The notes: generated by a model not told the origin, from the sequence alone. 64,000 nucleotides of DNA from Bacteriovoracaceae bacterium UBA4096 (GCA_002381945.1 DFXY01000035.1:1-64000); one strand, 5' to 3'. Shown: positions 32,395 to 41,595, counted from the stretch's first letter. A program made the numbers and translations.

Positions 32395-33915
32395 CTAAAA
32401 GAAGCCCATTGGATTCTGATCGTAACTGACCAAGAGGTTTTTTGTTTGCTGGTAATGAGCAAGCATCATTGAATGATTCTCTCTCCCGATCCCTGATTCC
32501 TTATATCCACCGAAAGCAGAGTGAGCAGGATAAAGATGATAACAGTTGGTCCAAACGCGACCAGCATGAATATTGCGGCCAAATCGATAGGCAGTAGATT
32601 GATCACGCGTCCATATACCGGCGCCTAAACCATAGGGAGTGTCATTAGCGATCGCCAAGGCTTCAGCTTCGTCAGTGAATTTTGTCAAAGCGAGCACTGG
32701 TCCGAATATTTCTTCCTGGAAAATGCGCATCTTATTGTTGCCTTCAAAGACAGTTGGCTGGATATAGTAACCATTTTTAAGATCTCCACTCATTTCGGCC
32801 GCAGCTCCGCCTGTCATGATTTTCGCTCCTTCTTGTTTTCCTAGTTCAAGGTAAGAAAGAATTTTGTCATATTGGGCCTTTGATGCTTGTGCGCCCATCA
32901 TGGTTTCCGTATCGAGAGGATTTCCAAGTTTCACTTTTTGAACTCGTGCGATGGCATCTGGGATAAATTTATCAAAAATACTTTTGGCCACAAGAGAACG
33001 AGAGGGACAAGTACATACTTCACCTTGGTTCAAGGCAAACATAGCAAATCCTTCAAGTGTCTTTTGATAAAAAGCATCATCCTTTGCAGCGATGTCTTCA
33101 AAAAAGATGTTAGGTGATTTACCACCCAATTCAAGAGTCATAGGAATGATATTTTCAGCTGCATATTGCATGATGAGTTTGCCGGTGGTCGTTGAGCCCG
33201 TGAATGCTATCTTGGCAATTCGTTTATTCGCAGCAAGGGCCTTGCCGACTTCTGCTCCGTAGCCATTGACGATATTCACTACTCCAGGAGGGAGGAGGTC
33301 TTTAACAAGATCAATCAGCACAAGAATACTCGCCGGTGTTTGTTCAGCTGGTTTGAGCACAACACAGTTACCGGCCGCAAGTGCGGGAGCAAGTTTCCAG
33401 GCCGCCATTAAAATAGGAAAGTTCCATGGTATGATCTGTCCAACGACGCCAAGTGGTTCGTGGAAATGGTAAGCAACTGTGTTTTCATCCAATTCAGAGA
33501 TACCGCCTTCCTGAGCACGGATACAACCCGCGAAATAACGAAAGTGATCAATCGTGAGGGGAATGTCAGCGGCCAGAGTTTCTCGAATCGCCTTCCCGTT
33601 ATCCCAGGTTTCGGCGACGGCAATCATCTCCAGATTGGCCTCAATCCGATCAGCGATTCTATTTAGAATGTTTGCTCTTTCTGCCACAGAAGTCTTTCCC
33701 CATTTCGCTTTAGCATTATGAGCGGCATCCAGGGCGAGTTCTATATCTTCAGCTGATGAACGGGGAACTTCACAAATAACTTCTCCATTAATCGGAGTGG
33801 TATTTTGAAAGTATTGTCCTTTTTTCGGAGCAACCCATTCTCCACCGATAAAGTTTTCGTAGCGCGATTTGAAATTAACTTTCGCTCCCGTGCTATTTGG
33901 TTTTGCATAGATCAT
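32395..33915 (-). CDS. aldB: NAD-dependent aldehyde dehydrogenase, AldB/ExaC type
   Basis: The enzyme oxidises acetaldehyde and other short aldehydes to acids. The 506 residues match the AldB/ExaC group: ENFIGGEWVAPKKGQYF at the N-terminus, IIPWNFPILMAAWKLAPALA, FTGSTTTGK, LELGGKSPNIFFED with the general-base Glu, NQGEVCTCPSRSLV with the catalytic Cys in EVC, and EIFGPVLALTKF. ATG 33915 has AGGAG 7 bases upstream, so the nine-residue extension is dropped. A 24-base dyad lies about 105 bases upstream. It is monocistronic. Confidence 0.92.
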   Translation of the reverse strand: MIYAKPNSTGAKVNFKSRYENFIGGEWVAPKKGQYFQNTTPINGEVICEVPRSSAEDIELALDAAHNAKAKWGKTSVAERANILNRIADRIEANLEMIAVAETWDNGKAIRETLAADIPLTIDHFRYFAGCIRAQEGGISELDENTVAYHFHEPLGVVGQIIPWNFPILMAAWKLAPALAAGNCVVLKPAEQTPASILVLIDLVKDLLPPGVVNIVNGYGAEVGKALAANKRIAKIAFTGSTTTGKLIMQYAAENIIPMTLELGGKSPNIFFEDIAAKDDAFYQKTLEGFAMFALNQGEVCTCPSRSLVAKSIFDKFIPDAIARVQKVKLGNPLDTETMMGAQASKAQYDKILSYLELGKQEGAKIMTGGAAAEMSGDLKNGYYIQPTVFEGNNKMRIFQEEIFGPVLALTKFTDEAEALAIANDTPYGLGAGIWTRDQSTAYRFGRNIHAGRVWTNCYHLYPAHSAFGGYKESGIGRENHSMMLAHYQQTKNLLVSYDQNPMGFF

Positions 33916-34020
33916 ATTAATTCTCCTGAATTTTGAGAGCATGTGAAAGAATCACTCTCTTTAGTCGTGGGTATAGTGTGAAATTATTTCTAGGCTTATT
34001 AGATAATTAATCCTAATTTT

Positions 34021-34044
34021 AAAGAATGACCTAAGTCACTCTTT
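34021..34044. promoter_or_regulatory. 24-bp dyad, candidate operator of the aldehyde dehydrogenase gene
   Basis: AAAGAATGAC and GTCACTCTTT are inverted repeats (9 of 10 positions) around CTAA. It sits about 105 bases upstream of the aldB start. A related half-site with TCACTCTCTTT lies nearer the gene (about 33951-33962). This looks like a regulator site; the protein is unknown. Confidence 0.4.
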
Positions 34045-34105
34045 GGGAATATTAGGCCAGGGATCTGAGATAGTTTGTGAGCTAAATTGTCAGGAAGGTT
34101 AAAGA

Positions 34106-34134
34106 ATGAAGTCCCCGTGTAAAAGGGACTTCAT
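34106..34134 (-). terminator. hairpin downstream of the 34140 gene
   Basis: ATGAAGTCCC (34106-34115) and GGGACTTCAT (34125-34134) form a 10-bp stem with a 9-base loop. On the minus strand TTCTTT follows. It begins 5 bases beyond the stop codon at 34140 and likely ends that unit. Confidence 0.65.
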
Positions 34135-34139
34135 GACAT

Positions 34140-34793
34140 CTAGTGGAAATTTATAATATCTAATTGAGGAAAATGAACTTTAAAGAGAATGAGTTCGATA
34201 ATATCAGAAATAGTTATTTGTTTACCTGAGTATTTCAAGTCAACTTCTTGGTTTTGAAATTTACCGAAAATCTGAAAGCTATCTTTACTGATTTTGATGA
34301 TCTGAAGATTTGTCCAGTATCCGTTGGAGTATCCTCTAAAAATAAAGCCTTCTTCTCTTTTGACAATATAAAGGTCGTAAAGATGATTGAGAAGAAATCC
34401 TGTGATGTGGTGTTCTTTTCCTGATTTCTCAATACGAAGTGAGGCGCTGTTGTTTAAGTAGCGACCATCAATAAAACTAACATAAGTATTTAAAGTGAAT
34501 TTGACATTCGTCTTGGATGAATCATCGATTAGCTCAGTAACCTCAGCATTAGGTTGAAGATTCATATTAATTTTAGAACCCTCAAGCGTTCCTCTAATGG
34601 CATAAGCAGTTTTCTCATTGACTATAGAATAGTCGTACTGGCGTCCTAAAAAGAACCCCTCGAGTTGAATACCATCTTCTGTTTGATTAATTTTTAAGGT
34701 GCTGGGAAGACGGCCATAACTGCCGCTGAGGATCTCATTAGCATAAACGTGGCCAAGATTGAGCAATATAAAACTTAATAAAATTTTCAACAT
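34140..34793 (-). CDS. secreted protein with two related halves, unknown function
   Basis: A signal peptide (LLSFILLNLGHVYA) precedes about 200 residues rich in beta strands. The segment GFFLGRQYDYSIV, then AYAIRGTLEG returns as GFLLNHLYDLYIV, then GFIFRGYSNG about 90 residues later, so the fold is an internal duplication. I do not recognise it. It lies 19 bases downstream of the 34813 secreted protein and likely shares its transcript. Confidence 0.6.
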   Translation of the reverse strand: MLKILLSFILLNLGHVYANEILSGSYGRLPSTLKINQTEDGIQLEGFFLGRQYDYSIVNEKTAYAIRGTLEGSKINMNLQPNAEVTELIDDSSKTNVKFTLNTYVSFIDGRYLNNSASLRIEKSGKEHHITGFLLNHLYDLYIVKREEGFIFRGYSNGYWTNLQIIKISKDSFQIFGKFQNQEVDLKYSGKQITISDIIELILFKVHFPQLDIINFH

Positions 34794-34812
34794 AAGTTGT
34801 TCCTTTAGTGAA

Positions 34813-35259
34813 TTATAGTACCGAGTTCTCTACCCAAGGCGCACCTTCACTCATGCATTTAAGGTAGGTCGGATTAATGGCAACATTTCGCTTCTGACCA
34901 TCGAACCATCGCACTTCAACAAGATGTCGATTATTGTCGGCGGTTTCAATTATGGCATAATCCCCATACATGATATCGCGATCAGTTTTTAAATTATCAA
35001 ACATCATTGCATCGAGGAGCAATTCGGAACTGTCATTTGTTTGATTTGTAAGAATTGGACCTGAGATATCAAAAACCACTGTGCCCTGATCAAGTCCTGA
35101 CTTGATAGTATCCTTTACAAATTTTGCCACTGAATCAAACTGACTAGTAGGAACTACATTCCAACCGAGGGCTTCATATTGCGTCTGATATTTACATGCA
35201 TGGGCAGTGCTTACATAAGTGAGTATAAGAAATAAGAATGTAGTTGTAGTTTTCAACAA
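34813..35259 (-). CDS. secreted protein of unknown function
   Basis: The product of about 148 residues starts with a signal peptide (TTTTFLFLILTYVSTAHA). Two Cys are present in the mature part (ACKYQT at the N-terminus, LKCMSEG near the end), which could form one disulfide. The ATG at 35271 includes the GGAGG ribosome site itself; TTG 35259 (5 bases after GGAGG) or TTG 35256 (8 bases) is the likelier start. No family recognised. Confidence 0.55.
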   Translation of the reverse strand: MLKTTTTFLFLILTYVSTAHACKYQTQYEALGWNVVPTSQFDSVAKFVKDTIKSGLDQGTVVFDISGPILTNQTNDSSELLLDAMMFDNLKTDRDIMYGDYAIIETADNNRHLVEVRWFDGQKRNVAINPTYLKCMSEGAPWVENSVL

Positions 35260-35350
35260 GAGAACCTCCATTTAGGTTTGATTATTTAATTCCTGATTTT
35301 ATATTTCCATAAATTCTTAGAGATGTAAGCCTTTTCAAAGATGAGCATCA

Positions 35351-35779
35351 TCATGTTTTGAATTGTGCCATTTTTGAGTGCATCATCCCCTTTAAAACCT
35401 TGCACTCCTTAAGACCTTTGAAATGTTTTATACCATTTGCTGTCCGTACAAAACCCATTGGGTAGACCGGGTCGTTATTGAACTGCACCAATGATTTTCT
35501 AGTTGTTAAGAATATTGCTAGTCCTGAAGGGATTTTGAGTTTAGGCAAATCTCGTTCGTCACTCTTGTCCAATAGGATGTAGACGTCATTTTTATCAAGA
35601 CAATCAAGATCTTTTAATTGGATCTTGCAATAACTGCACTGCGGAGTGATCAGGAGGACAATTTTATTTTGGGGGATTTTTAGATCTTCGAATGACTTTA
35701 TATCCACCCGTAGATGAGGCCCCAAATTCAGGGCCTCTGCATAAGCAAAATTTATGAGTAATAAGATGCTAAAAAACAC
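35351..35779 (-). CDS. secreted thioredoxin-like protein (CSYC)
   Basis: After a signal peptide (FFSILLLINFAYA) comes a thioredoxin-like core: IVLLITPQCSYCKIQLKDL with C48-S-Y-C51, then VYILLD and later PVYPMGFVRT with the cis-Pro region. The 142 residues are short for DsbA or TlpA; it is a minimal thioredoxin fold. Start GTG 35779 follows AGGA. It overlaps the end of the TonB receptor gene by 11 bases. The receptor has a CSIC in its plug, so the two may be redox partners. Confidence 0.65.
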   Translation of the reverse strand: MFFSILLLINFAYAEALNLGPHLRVDIKSFEDLKIPQNKIVLLITPQCSYCKIQLKDLDCLDKNDVYILLDKSDERDLPKLKIPSGLAIFLTTRKSLVQFNNDPVYPMGFVRTANGIKHFKGLKECKVLKGMMHSKMAQFKT

Positions 35780-37856
35780 TCTTCAATCCTGCATAAAGCT
35801 GCCGGCCCTGGAGCGGTCCCCATGTATGGGCAACATCAAAGTCCCCATTGCTATTAAAATAAAGAGGGGATTCTGTTTGCGTATAATCGAAAAGGTTTTT
35901 TGCTCCAAAGTAGAGGTTGGTTTGCTTATTCAGCTCATAGGACACATTTACATCGACGGTAAAGAATTGAGGTGAGTATCTATCTTTCTTGGAACCAGGA
36001 TTTGTCCCATCAAAAGTGTTGTAGTGATCCTCATAACCGTAATCATGCAAATCTCTTGTTCCTGTCCAGGTCAGAGTTGAATTCACATCCCAGGCCCCCT
36101 TATCCCAATCCATGAGTAAACTAACTCTTTCTTCTACCGCTGCTGTAATGAGAAGCTTTTTATAGCGGTTTTGATAAAAGTATTTTTCCGCCACAATTCC
36201 AAGTTTAAGTTCTGGGGTTACTTTATAACCGAATGAAGCATCCACATTGGCCACTTCCACGTCTTTATCATCCAGATTTATTAGAACTGGTGTCGTGCCG
36301 GTGTTATCAACAAATGCTATGTCTTTAACTTTTGTCCAGGCACCACTTAATGTTGTCGTACTCTTTTCACCGTTTCTATTGAGTGAATAGGTAAAAGAAT
36401 CACTAGTTTCTAATTTTTCGATATCCATATCGAAACCATCGTCTAACAGACCATGCTCTGATTCAAAAAAAGTAAGTGGCGAACGATATCCCTTCCCATA
36501 AGCAAAACGCGAATCAAGACCCGGGTTATGTCTCCAAAGGATATGTACTCTGGGAGCGATTATCACATCATCAATTTCATTTTTTTTGACATCCTTATCA
36601 GTAAAATCCGTGACGATTTGGTTCAATCTGAGCGCAGAAGAAACTTCCAGATTGTCGTTTGGAATCCAGATGTCCTGAATGTACATTCCGGGAGCGTGAT
36701 AATCAAAACTGTCTGAGTCTCGTCCCTGGAGCTCAAAAAAAGTATGCGACTTTGATCTTAGTGTTTCTTTTTTATAATCCAGACCAAGGGTCAAAAGATT
36801 GCTTTCATTGGTGTTAATGTTAGTTTTTACATCATAGAATAATGCCTCATTGGTATTCTTATAATCAGCACCTTCATACCAACTATCCTGTTTTCCCAGT
36901 GCATACGATATTGTCGCTCCCAGATTGAGCATACTATTAGTGGCATGAGTTAGTTTTAGAGTTCCTTCATTCCTGTCAACATCAATGATTTCTGCAGTAG
37001 AACCAGGTGCTCCAATGAATTTCTTCCTGACGTCTCCGTTGATGAAAGAATTAAAATCAATGGCAGGAGTGGGCTGATTTATCGTCTCAAAGGTCCCATG
37101 ATTCATTGGCCCTCCGAAGATGTGGGCCCTAAGAGCATTAATCCTGATATCCATGTTAAGTTTTTCATTAAGATCTTGAGAATATTTTGCCATCAGTGAA
37201 CGAGTGTCTCTCACTGGAATTTCATTGATTCCATTATTGTCCTTGTCCCATTGTCCTTGCTTTGAATATTGGCCTGCCAAAGTTGTTCTTCTTTTTCCGT
37301 TATCTCCTACGGCCGTTGTGACGACCGTTAGATTTTTATAGTCATTGTTTCCACCTGAAACATCGATAATGGTTTTATTTTCCTTCGCCTTTAGAGTTAC
37401 GACATTAATAACACCACCAATGGCTTCCGGTGCAGATAGAGAAGCTCCAGGTCCGCGAGAGACTTCAAGTGAGGCAATTCCTAATGTTCCAAGTGACTCG
37501 AACCCATAATAGCTTGATACAGTTGAGTGAAGGGGAACCTCATCCACTAGAACTGTGGTGTATTCACCTCTCAAGCCATTGATCTGAACCCTCTTTATGC
37601 CACAAATTGAACATCCATTAAGAACTTGAAGGCCTGGTTCCTGCTCTATGGCCTGAACTAGATTTTGTGCGTTTTTCTTTTGAATTTTTTCAGCGGTAAC
37701 GACTTCGGTTTTCACAATTGAATCTTTTAACTGCCCTGTTCTTTTTAGATTTTCGTTGATATCGCTTACCTCAACTGCTTCAAGTTCTTCGGGGCTACTC
37801 TGCCCTTGTGGAATAGAAAAAAGAATGAATAAGATTAAAAGGAGTGATATCTTCAT
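35769..37856 (-). CDS. TonB-dependent receptor with CxxC plug
   Basis: The 695 residues hold a signal peptide, a plug (about 30-165) and a barrel that ends in LKSVF. The plug contains LNGCSICGIKRVQINGLRGE, a C82-x2-C85 pair followed by the normal NGLRGEYTTVLVDEVPL stretch, and SRGPGASLSAPEAIGGVINV. The ligand cannot be named; metal-complex or thiol-linked ligands are possible because of the Cys pair. No Fur or B12 site was recognised in front. It is co-transcribed with the secreted thioredoxin-like protein. Confidence 0.8.
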   Translation of the reverse strand: MKISLLLILFILFSIPQGQSSPEELEAVEVSDINENLKRTGQLKDSIVKTEVVTAEKIQKKNAQNLVQAIEQEPGLQVLNGCSICGIKRVQINGLRGEYTTVLVDEVPLHSTVSSYYGFESLGTLGIASLEVSRGPGASLSAPEAIGGVINVVTLKAKENKTIIDVSGGNNDYKNLTVVTTAVGDNGKRRTTLAGQYSKQGQWDKDNNGINEIPVRDTRSLMAKYSQDLNEKLNMDIRINALRAHIFGGPMNHGTFETINQPTPAIDFNSFINGDVRKKFIGAPGSTAEIIDVDRNEGTLKLTHATNSMLNLGATISYALGKQDSWYEGADYKNTNEALFYDVKTNINTNESNLLTLGLDYKKETLRSKSHTFFELQGRDSDSFDYHAPGMYIQDIWIPNDNLEVSSALRLNQIVTDFTDKDVKKNEIDDVIIAPRVHILWRHNPGLDSRFAYGKGYRSPLTFFESEHGLLDDGFDMDIEKLETSDSFTYSLNRNGEKSTTTLSGAWTKVKDIAFVDNTGTTPVLINLDDKDVEVANVDASFGYKVTPELKLGIVAEKYFYQNRYKKLLITAAVEERVSLLMDWDKGAWDVNSTLTWTGTRDLHDYGYEDHYNTFDGTNPGSKKDRYSPQFFTVDVNVSYELNKQTNLYFGAKNLFDYTQTESPLYFNSNGDFDVAHTWGPLQGRQLYAGLKSVF

Positions 37857-38056
37857 TGGTTTAGTATCCTAAGTAGTTAATTTTACTATGTGTTTAAACT
37901 GACTTACAATTGTTTGGCATACAGTACATATTTGAGTTGTTTTTGTAAATGATCTTTGGTCAACTTTAAATGGAGGCCTTGGCGAGCTTCGATCAAAGGA
38001 GACTTTTTAAAGAAGAATTCCTACAATCAGCTCAAAAACACTTTTCTGGATGGTTT

Positions 38057-39322
38057 ATGGATAAGCTTATTGTCGAAGGTCCTTGCACTCTAAAGGGGTC
38101 TGTACAAATATCATCAGCAAAAAACGCCACACTTCCTATCTTGGTGGCGACTTTATTATGCCCATACCCTGTGACTTTCGATTTCATCCCTGAGCTTATG
38201 GATGTGGGAACTATTCTGAAGCTATTGCAAAGCATGGGAGTGAAGGTCACTAAAAATGGAAGTCAGACTATTGTCGATGCTTCTCATTTAAATAATCAAC
38301 ACGCAGATTACGCCTTGGTCAAAACTATGCGAGCTTCAGTTTTGGTTTTAGGACCTCTTCTTGCTCGTTATGGAGTGGCCTCAGTTTCTCTTCCAGGAGG
38401 GTGCGCTATTGGTGCCCGTCCGGTTGATATTCATCTTATGGGGATGGAGAAATTGGGAGCTGAAATTGAAATTGAAAACGGTTACATCAAAGCCCATTGT
38501 AAAAAATTAAAAGGCGCAACCATTACACTTCCGTTTCCGAGTGTCGGGGCCACGGAAAATCTCATCATGGCGGCCGTCTTAGCGGAAGGAACTACTATAA
38601 TTGAGAATGCTGCCATGGAGCCTGAGATTGATGATCTGGCCGATTTTCTTATTGCTCAAGGTGTGAAGATTGAAGGAGCTGGGACTTCTCACATTACTGT
38701 TCATGGAATGGATATTAATCAGCTTAAGGCCCCTGCTAAACCTTACCGGGTCATTGGTGATCGTATTGAAGCTGCGACGTTTATCATTGCCGCCATTATG
38801 AGCGAGGGTGAAGTGAGAGTTGAGGGATTTAATCCAAAGCATCTGACTTATGTGCTTGAGACCTTAACCAAGATGGGAGCAAGTCTGGAAGTGGGAGAGG
38901 ATTTTGTTTTAGTAAAAAAATCGAATCGCCTTAAAGGTGCAATCATAGAAACGGCTCCTTATCCTGGATTCCCTACCGATGTTCAGGCCCAGATGATGGC
39001 CCTTATGAGTGTGGTTGAAGGTAACTCGGTTGTGACTGAAACTATTTTTGAAAACCGCTTTATGCACGTGCCAGAAATGGGACGAATGGGGTCAAAAGTA
39101 ACGCTTAAAGGAAATTCGGCCTTAATTGAAGGAGTTGCTGACTTAAGTGGGGCACCTGTTATGTGTACCGATTTAAGGGCCTCTGCTGCTTTGATTCTTT
39201 GTGCTCTGATTGCTAGCGGAGAAAGTGAAATTCAGCGTGTCTACCATCTTGATCGAGGCTATGAGAAAATTGATGAGAAGCTCACTAAGCTTGGAGCAAA
39301 AATTAAAAGAGTGAAGGGTTAA
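38057..39322 (+). CDS. murA: UDP-GlcNAc 1-carboxyvinyltransferase MurA
   Basis: MurA makes the first committed step of peptidoglycan synthesis from PEP and UDP-GlcNAc, in the cytoplasm. From ATG 38057 the protein has 421 residues and the family start MDKLIVEGPCTLKGSVQISS; the frame runs upstream to 37970 but those 29 residues are not part of the fold. Lys22/Asn23 (SAKNA) and Cys116 (LPGGCAIGARPVD) are present, so fosfomycin sensitivity would be expected. Confidence 0.95.
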   Translation: MDKLIVEGPCTLKGSVQISSAKNATLPILVATLLCPYPVTFDFIPELMDVGTILKLLQSMGVKVTKNGSQTIVDASHLNNQHADYALVKTMRASVLVLGPLLARYGVASVSLPGGCAIGARPVDIHLMGMEKLGAEIEIENGYIKAHCKKLKGATITLPFPSVGATENLIMAAVLAEGTTIIENAAMEPEIDDLADFLIAQGVKIEGAGTSHITVHGMDINQLKAPAKPYRVIGDRIEAATFIIAAIMSEGEVRVEGFNPKHLTYVLETLTKMGASLEVGEDFVLVKKSNRLKGAIIETAPYPGFPTDVQAQMMALMSVVEGNSVVTETIFENRFMHVPEMGRMGSKVTLKGNSALIEGVADLSGAPVMCTDLRASAALILCALIASGESEIQRVYHLDRGYEKIDEKLTKLGAKIKRVKG

Positions 39323-39323
39323 T

Positions 39324-39668
39324 ATGAGTGACTGCATTTTTTGTAAAATCATTGAAGGTAAAATTCCCTCAACCAAAATATTTGAAAATGCTCATGTGAT
39401 TGGATTTAAGGATCTTCGACCTCAGGCCGCGATTCATCAGCTCTTCATTCATAAAAGACATTCAAATGATATTAATGAGCTCTCTAAAAATGATCCTACC
39501 CAGTTGGTGGATCTGTTTGAAGCGATGAGGCTTTATTCTGAGGAAGAAGGTTTAACCAAAGATGGCTTTAGGGTTGTGACGAATCTGGGACCAAATGCAG
39601 GGCAGACGGTTTTCCATACTCATTTTCACTTGCTAGCAGGTGAGCCTTTGGGCCATTTTGGTTCTTAG
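39324..39668 (+). CDS. HIT-family nucleotide-binding hydrolase
   Basis: The 114-residue protein has the HINT-type layout: CIFCKIIEGKIPSTKIFE with a CxxC near the start, a central LFIHKRH and the histidine triad HTHFHLLAG. Family members hydrolyse AMP-N bonds (purine phosphoramidates). It starts 1 base after murA and shares a 4-base stop overlap with the convergent gene. Confidence 0.9.
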   Translation: MSDCIFCKIIEGKIPSTKIFENAHVIGFKDLRPQAAIHQLFIHKRHSNDINELSKNDPTQLVDLFEAMRLYSEEEGLTKDGFRVVTNLGPNAGQTVFHTHFHLLAGEPLGHFGS

Positions 39669-40435
39669 TTCTGTAGGCCATTGAAAAGACCGGCCAGCAA
39701 TGTTCTTTGTAATTGATTAAGCTGAGCGGTTCTTGCCATAAAGATAATCGGGCTTCTTTCAATCTGTGTAGTTGCTACAAACTGACCTTTAACTGAATTA
39801 AATTCTGTGACTTCGAAAACATCATGAAACTTTTCAAGGTAGTTCTGCATAAGTTCTTTTTCCTTAGCAGAACCTTGCTGGAAATTGGCCTTTTTAGAAC
39901 CTGAAAGAAGAGCTTGAGTTAATTTAGGTCTTTCTTTCTTTTCGTTATTCTCATCTTTTTCTTCTGTTGCAATGATGTCATTGAAAAGAATCGTAAGATC
40001 AGTGGCACCAATATTTCGTTTCATCCAGTACCAGAGTTCTTCAAAAAAACTTAGGCGATCTTTTTTCCAAAGATCCCGGAAATGATTGGTGAGTTTATAG
40101 AGATTCTCAATCGAATTGAAGTTTTGATGCATTGTCCAGCGATTTGAAATTTTAAGATAAAGATCTTTGCATTGTTGGGCCGGCATGGTTTCAAAGGATG
40201 ACAGGGAAATATTCTCGTCCTGAGCATCCAGAATAGGGTAGTGGGCCTTTTCTTTTTCCAGTATTCCGACGAGGGAGCTGAAATGTTCATTATCATGAAT
40301 GAAAAGTGCCTGGAGGTTTTGATCCGGCAAATCTGTCACATCAATAATCTTGGATTCCAATGAATTTTGCTGCCAATCAAGCTCCTTAATAAGCACCTGA
40401 CTAGAAGAACGGACAAAACCGAGTGAAATAATCAT
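39665..40435 (-). CDS. cytoplasmic protein of unknown function
   Basis: The 256 residues have no signal peptide. An N-terminal alpha/beta part (ISLGFVRSSSQVLIKELDW, then LQALFIHD) precedes a helical middle with many Trp (RWTMH, LWKKDRLSFFEELWYWMKRN) and a charged linker (EEKDENNEKKERPK). ATG 40435 has GGAAGG 6 bases upstream, which decides against a TTG at 40456. I recognise no family. Confidence 0.6.
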   Translation of the reverse strand: MIISLGFVRSSSQVLIKELDWQQNSLESKIIDVTDLPDQNLQALFIHDNEHFSSLVGILEKEKAHYPILDAQDENISLSSFETMPAQQCKDLYLKISNRWTMHQNFNSIENLYKLTNHFRDLWKKDRLSFFEELWYWMKRNIGATDLTILFNDIIATEEKDENNEKKERPKLTQALLSGSKKANFQQGSAKEKELMQNYLEKFHDVFEVTEFNSVKGQFVATTQIERSPIIFMARTAQLNQLQRTLLAGLFNGLQN

Positions 40436-40495
40436 GCAAAACCTTCCTTTGAACAATGCATTCTAACAAACGCAACTTTAAGTTACAATGGACTC

Positions 40496-41137
40496 ATGGT
40501 GCAGCAATGGTGCTTTTTCTTCATCCTTTTACTCTTTGGCAGGTCTGGACTTGCCCAGGATGAGCGTTATTACCGCCAAATCCTGACTGGTGAGTTACCT
40601 AAGTTAAATTTAGAGGTCAAAGAAGCACCTATTGGACAATTTAATGTCCTTGGTTCCAATTATAAAATTGATCTTAATGATGACCAGATTGAAGAAACTA
40701 TTCAACCTCAAAAACGAGACGGTGTTGATTGGCTGGAAATCAGAAACTCTTCTGAAACCAAAGTGTTCGAAGCTAAGCTTCTGGCCATGGGTGCTCACAG
40801 CAAAATTTATAAAATTAGGCTGGTTCAGATTTCTAAAAACGTCAGGGCCCTGATCATCTTTTTAGATGAGGGAGTCACTTCCGGAAAAAGATTTGAGTCC
40901 ACCGGCCGGTTTTATGTTCTTAGTTTTGAGAATAATGACTTTTCAACCATGTCTTTAGTTGAAGGTCCTCACTTCTATCACGAGAAACAGGCCCAGCGGG
41001 AACAATACTGGCGACGGGATTATGCTGTTAATGTCTTTGATGTTGATGGAGATGGGGCCCGTGAAATCACTGTGCAGTATAATCACATCCAAAGAATTAT
41101 GAAATATATCGGTAGAGGAGTATGGAAGAGGTTTTAA
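40496..41137 (+). CDS. secreted protein with Ca-binding-like loops
   Basis: A signal peptide (FFFILLLFGRSGLAQ) is followed by about 190 residues with two acidic loops: DLNDDQIEE near residue 60 and VFDVDGDGARE near 183, both like the DxDxDG loops of VCBS/EF-hand type repeats. A periplasmic or surface role with bound calcium is inferred. It is divergent from the gene at 40435 and shares a 4-base stop overlap with the convergent gene. Confidence 0.55.
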   Translation: MVQQWCFFFILLLFGRSGLAQDERYYRQILTGELPKLNLEVKEAPIGQFNVLGSNYKIDLNDDQIEETIQPQKRDGVDWLEIRNSSETKVFEAKLLAMGAHSKIYKIRLVQISKNVRALIIFLDEGVTSGKRFESTGRFYVLSFENNDFSTMSLVEGPHFYHEKQAQREQYWRRDYAVNVFDVDGDGAREITVQYNHIQRIMKYIGRGVWKRF

Positions 41138-41553
41138 GAAACTTTTCTAATTTTCTCTTCACTTTTTCTTTCACGTTCTTTGCGATATTTCTCAAGCACT
41201 TCAATATTTGAAGCACTTTCCTGTGAAGCTTTTTTCTTGAAGTGACTCATAACTAAAAACCAGACAACCAGAGGTAATCCAAAAATGATGGAAATGCCAA
41301 AAATGGTACTAATGTTTAAAGGTTGTTCCGGAACGATTTCAGTTGCTGGTGCCTGCTTGGCCATGTTCTTCTTCTTGGCCTCAAGCTTACTAAGATCCTG
41401 TTCCAGATTATAGAGTGATTCAGTTCCTTGAGGCAGTACTTGAGGTTGGTCGATTTCAATTCCCACAAAATCCTCTACGGCCGGCTTTCTACCTTGCGCG
41501 AAGGAAGTTGTTGTAATGATAAGCAAGACAAAGCCAAGTGTACGAAAACCCAT
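41134..41553 (-). CDS. exported single-pass membrane protein, unknown function
   Basis: The 139 residues have a cleavable signal (GFVLLIITTTSFAQ), a periplasmic segment of about 60 residues with a short coiled coil (LYNLEQDLSKLEAKKKNM), one membrane span (STIFGISIIFGLPLVVWFLVM, broken at about 82-102) and a basic cytoplasmic tail. The layout suggests a connector between periplasm and cytoplasm. No family recognised. Confidence 0.6.
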   Translation of the reverse strand: MGFRTLGFVLLIITTTSFAQGRKPAVEDFVGIEIDQPQVLPQGTESLYNLEQDLSKLEAKKKNMAKQAPATEIVPEQPLNISTIFGISIIFGLPLVVWFLVMSHFKKKASQESASNIEVLEKYRKERERKSEEKIRKVS

Positions 41554-41595
41554 AGTGAAATACTCCTATTGAACCTATCGGTTGAATCAATTCCT

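Noticed and set aside
37857..37969. Fur box or B12 element in front of the CxxC TonB receptor
   Set aside because: No recognisable Fur-like dyad or aptamer core was found in the gap.
37970..38056. 29-residue N-terminal extension of MurA
   Set aside because: MurA proteins start at the MDKL-type strand; the extension has no known role and the start at 38057 gives normal length.
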